Assembly (NCBI GenBank): GCA_012719015.1
Contig: JAAYBE010000384.1
Location: 1 to 6,772, forward strand
Reading direction: 5' to 3'
Source: Actinomycetota bacterium
GTDB lineage: Bacteria; Actinomycetota; Thermoleophilia; UBA2241
DNA: 6,772 bases
Below the pieces are notes generated by a model that ran no database searches, had not been told where the DNA came from, and saw nothing but the letters and a program-made list of their open reading frames with translations. Position 1 is the stretch's first letter, and each line of letters starts with the position of its first letter. Shown piece by piece: positions 5,410-6,772 of the stretch. Position numbers and translations under genes: made by a program.

Positions 5410-6687
5410 TCAGCTGCCGAAGACGAGCGGCGACAGCACGAGCGTCACGGAGAGCCCCATGAGGGCGATCGAGAACGCCCACGCGACCGCGTTGTGGAAG
5501 CGCCCGTTGACGTGCTCGCCCATCACCCGGCGGTCGTTGATGATCCTGAGGACGTAGATGAGGATGACCGGCAGCAGCACCCCGTTCACATCCTGGCTGA
5601 GCAGCATGACCTTGACCAGCGGCAGGCCGGGGATGACGGCGACCAGGGCGGGGACGGCGATGAACGCCGTGAGGATCCCGTTGAACGCCGGCGCCTCGCT
5701 CCAGTCCCTGTCGAGGCCGCTCTCGAGGCCGAACGCCTCGCACACCGCGTAGGCGGTCGTCAGCGGCAGGACGGCCGCGCCGAGGATCGACACGTTGAGC
5801 AGGCCGAAGCCGAACAGCAGTTCGGCGGCCCGGCCCGCCACGGGCTCGAGGGCGCGGGCCGCGTCCTGCGCCGTCTGCACCACGATGCCCGACTTCCACA
5901 GCGTCGCCGCGCAGGCGACGACGATGAAGAGGTCGATCACGTCGGTGAACAGGGCGCCCAGATACACCTCCACCCGGGTGTAGGCGTAACGCGTGATCGA
6001 GATGCGCTTGTCGACGATGTAGGCCTGGATGAAGAACTGGCCCCAGGGGGTGATGGTGGTGCCGATGGCGGCGATGGCCGTGAGGAGCCACAGGCTCGAG
6101 GTGTGGACGCGCGGCACGAACGCCCCATGGACGGCGGCGCCCCAGTCGGGTCCGGCGAGGAGGCCGGCGATCACGTAAGCGGCGTAGACCGCCGTCAGGG
6201 CGAGGAAGACCCGCTCGACTCTCCGGTAGTTGCCGCGCGTCACGAGTATCCACACGCCGAAGGCGACCGGGGGGACGACGACCCACGAAGGCAGGTTCGC
6301 GAGGCTGAACGCCGCGGCGACGCCGGAGAACTCGGCGATCGTCGTGCCGAAGTTGGCGACGAGGAGCGCCAACATGGCGAAGGCCGTCATCCTCAGGCTG
6401 AACTGCTCGCGGATCAGCGCCGCGAGCCCCTTGCCCGTGACGGCCCCCATGCGCGCGCCCATCTCCTGCGTGACGGCCAGGATGGGCGTTATCAGGAGGA
6501 GCAGCCACAGCATGCCGTAGCCGTACCGCGACCCGATCACCGACCAGGTGGTGATGCCCCCGGCGTCGTTGTCGGCGGCGGCGGAGATCAGCCCCGGGCC
6601 GAGGACGGCGAGGAAGACGAGCAGGCGGGTGCGGCCGACCCGTCCGGCCGGCCGTCCTCCAGCGAGATGCCTGGTCCCGTGCGCCAC
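5410..6687 (-). CDS. NRAMP-superfamily divalent cation transporter with non-canonical ion-site motifs
   Basis: Inner-membrane secondary transporter of the SLC11/NRAMP family, 425 aa (usual 400-440), about 11 helices. Family marks: GPGLISAAADNDAGG in helix 1 (30-44), QEMGARMGAVTGKGL (74-88), ANFGTTIAEFSG (111-122), helix 6 segment GTTITPWGQFFIQA (209-222), and SQDVNGVLLPVIL...RVMGEHVN (364-394). The metal site differs from MntH/DMT1: helix 1 has D41-A-G-G where the family has D-P-G-N, and helix 6 has T213-P-W where it has M-P-H. So the Asp is kept, while the Asn, the Met and the His are replaced by Gly, Thr and Trp. This resembles, from memory, the divergent clade containing NRAMP-related magnesium transporters (NRMT); Mg2+ uptake is possible, Mn2+/Fe2+ uptake less likely. 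The start is GTG at 6687: an in-frame TGA lies at 6693-6691 and no earlier start exists; GGTGA precedes it at short spacing. It follows a probable paralogue by 19 nt. Confidence 0.88.
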   Translation of the reverse strand: MAHGTRHLAGGRPAGRVGRTRLLVFLAVLGPGLISAAADNDAGGITTWSVIGSRYGYGMLWLLLLITPILAVTQEMGARMGAVTGKGLAALIREQFSLRMTAFAMLALLVANFGTTIAEFSGVAAAFSLANLPSWVVVPPVAFGVWILVTRGNYRRVERVFLALTAVYAAYVIAGLLAGPDWGAAVHGAFVPRVHTSSLWLLTAIAAIGTTITPWGQFFIQAYIVDKRISITRYAYTRVEVYLGALFTDVIDLFIVVACAATLWKSGIVVQTAQDAARALEPVAGRAAELLFGFGLLNVSILGAAVLPLTTAYAVCEAFGLESGLDRDWSEAPAFNGILTAFIAVPALVAVIPGLPLVKVMLLSQDVNGVLLPVILIYVLRIINDRRVMGEHVNGRFHNAVAWAFSIALMGLSVTLVLSPLVFGS

Positions 6688-6706
6688 CTGTCACCGTCCA
6701 CGGCCG

Positions 6707-6772
6707 TCACGTGAACAGGGGGGACAGCAGAAGGACCGCGCTCAGGACGACGAGCGTCGCGGTGAATCCCCA
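6707..6772 (-). CDS. C-terminal end of an upstream gene, probably a second NRAMP-type transporter (partial)
   Basis: The last 21 codons and the TGA (6709-6707) of a gene that enters from the right edge. The peptide is one hydrophobic helix, starting W-G-F-T and ending L-L-S-P-L-F-T. It aligns without gaps to residues 403-422 of the downstream NRAMP protein with about 10 of 20 identities (W, F, L, L-S, L, L-S-P-L), and both proteins end within a few residues of that point. This suggests a tandem NRAMP paralogue in one operon. Only 66 bp are visible, and Leu-rich helices can align by chance, so the family call is tentative while the reading frame itself is likely. Confidence 0.5.
   Translation of the reverse strand, partial: WGFTATLVVLSAVLLLSPLFT

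Noticed and set aside
4571..6694. Very long leftward open frame (707 codons) across the CDF and NRAMP genes
   Set aside because: It is antisense to the CDF gene and out of frame with the NRAMP gene; the product is Arg/His/Gly-rich low-complexity sequence, the usual shadow in high-GC DNA.
5494..6714. Long rightward open frame opposite the NRAMP gene
   Set aside because: The product is Asp/Glu/Arg/Gly-rich with no recognisable domain; it mirrors codon bias of the real gene.

Overview
The window is high-GC DNA (roughly 70% by eye) with dense coding, short gaps, frequent GTG/TTG starts and stop-start overlaps. Gene content and base composition suggest an actinobacterium. A deep lineage such as Thermoleophilia is a guess, resting on a possible leaderless promoter, the small zinc-ribbon protein and the overall style. 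I see no rRNA, tRNA, CRISPR array, insertion sequence, integrase or phage gene. It reads as ordinary chromosome rather than a mobile island.

Layout: (1) 97-1011 (+) is a ten-helix EamA/DMT-type transporter. It starts 6 nt after a TANNNT -10 box, so its mRNA may be leaderless. (2) 989-1429 (-) is a small zinc-ribbon protein of unknown function, convergent with gene 1 and overlapping its end by 23 bp. (3) A 162-bp divergent spacer (1430-1591) carries a fair promoter for the next operon. (4) 1592-5365 (+) is a tightly packed five-gene run: murI (glutamate racemase), queT (S component of a queuosine-precursor ECF transporter), rph (RNase PH), rdgB (ITP/XTP pyrophosphatase) and a cation diffusion facilitator. 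(5) A GC-rich hairpin (5368-5407) fills the 44-bp gap between convergent genes. (6) 5410-6687 (-) is an NRAMP-superfamily transporter with non-canonical metal-site motifs. It is preceded, 19 nt upstream on the same strand, by the last 21 codons of another gene (6707-6772), which aligns without gaps to the C-terminus of the NRAMP protein.

The main operon is a housekeeping set: peptidoglycan precursor supply (MurI), RNA 3'-end trimming (RNase PH) and nucleotide-pool cleaning (RdgB). A murI-X-rph-rdgB order is known from actinobacteria; in Mycobacterium tuberculosis X is a metallo-beta-lactamase-fold gene (Rv1339), whereas here it is queT. The CDF at the operon end and the NRAMP pair beyond it bring metal efflux and metal uptake families side by side, although they are transcribed convergently.

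I found no convincing new multi-gene system. The observations most worth a second look are a Tyr in place of the near-invariant substrate-binding Asn beside the first catalytic Cys of MurI, the altered ion-site motifs of the NRAMP protein with its probable tandem paralogue at the window edge, and the placement of queT inside the murI-rph-rdgB operon.
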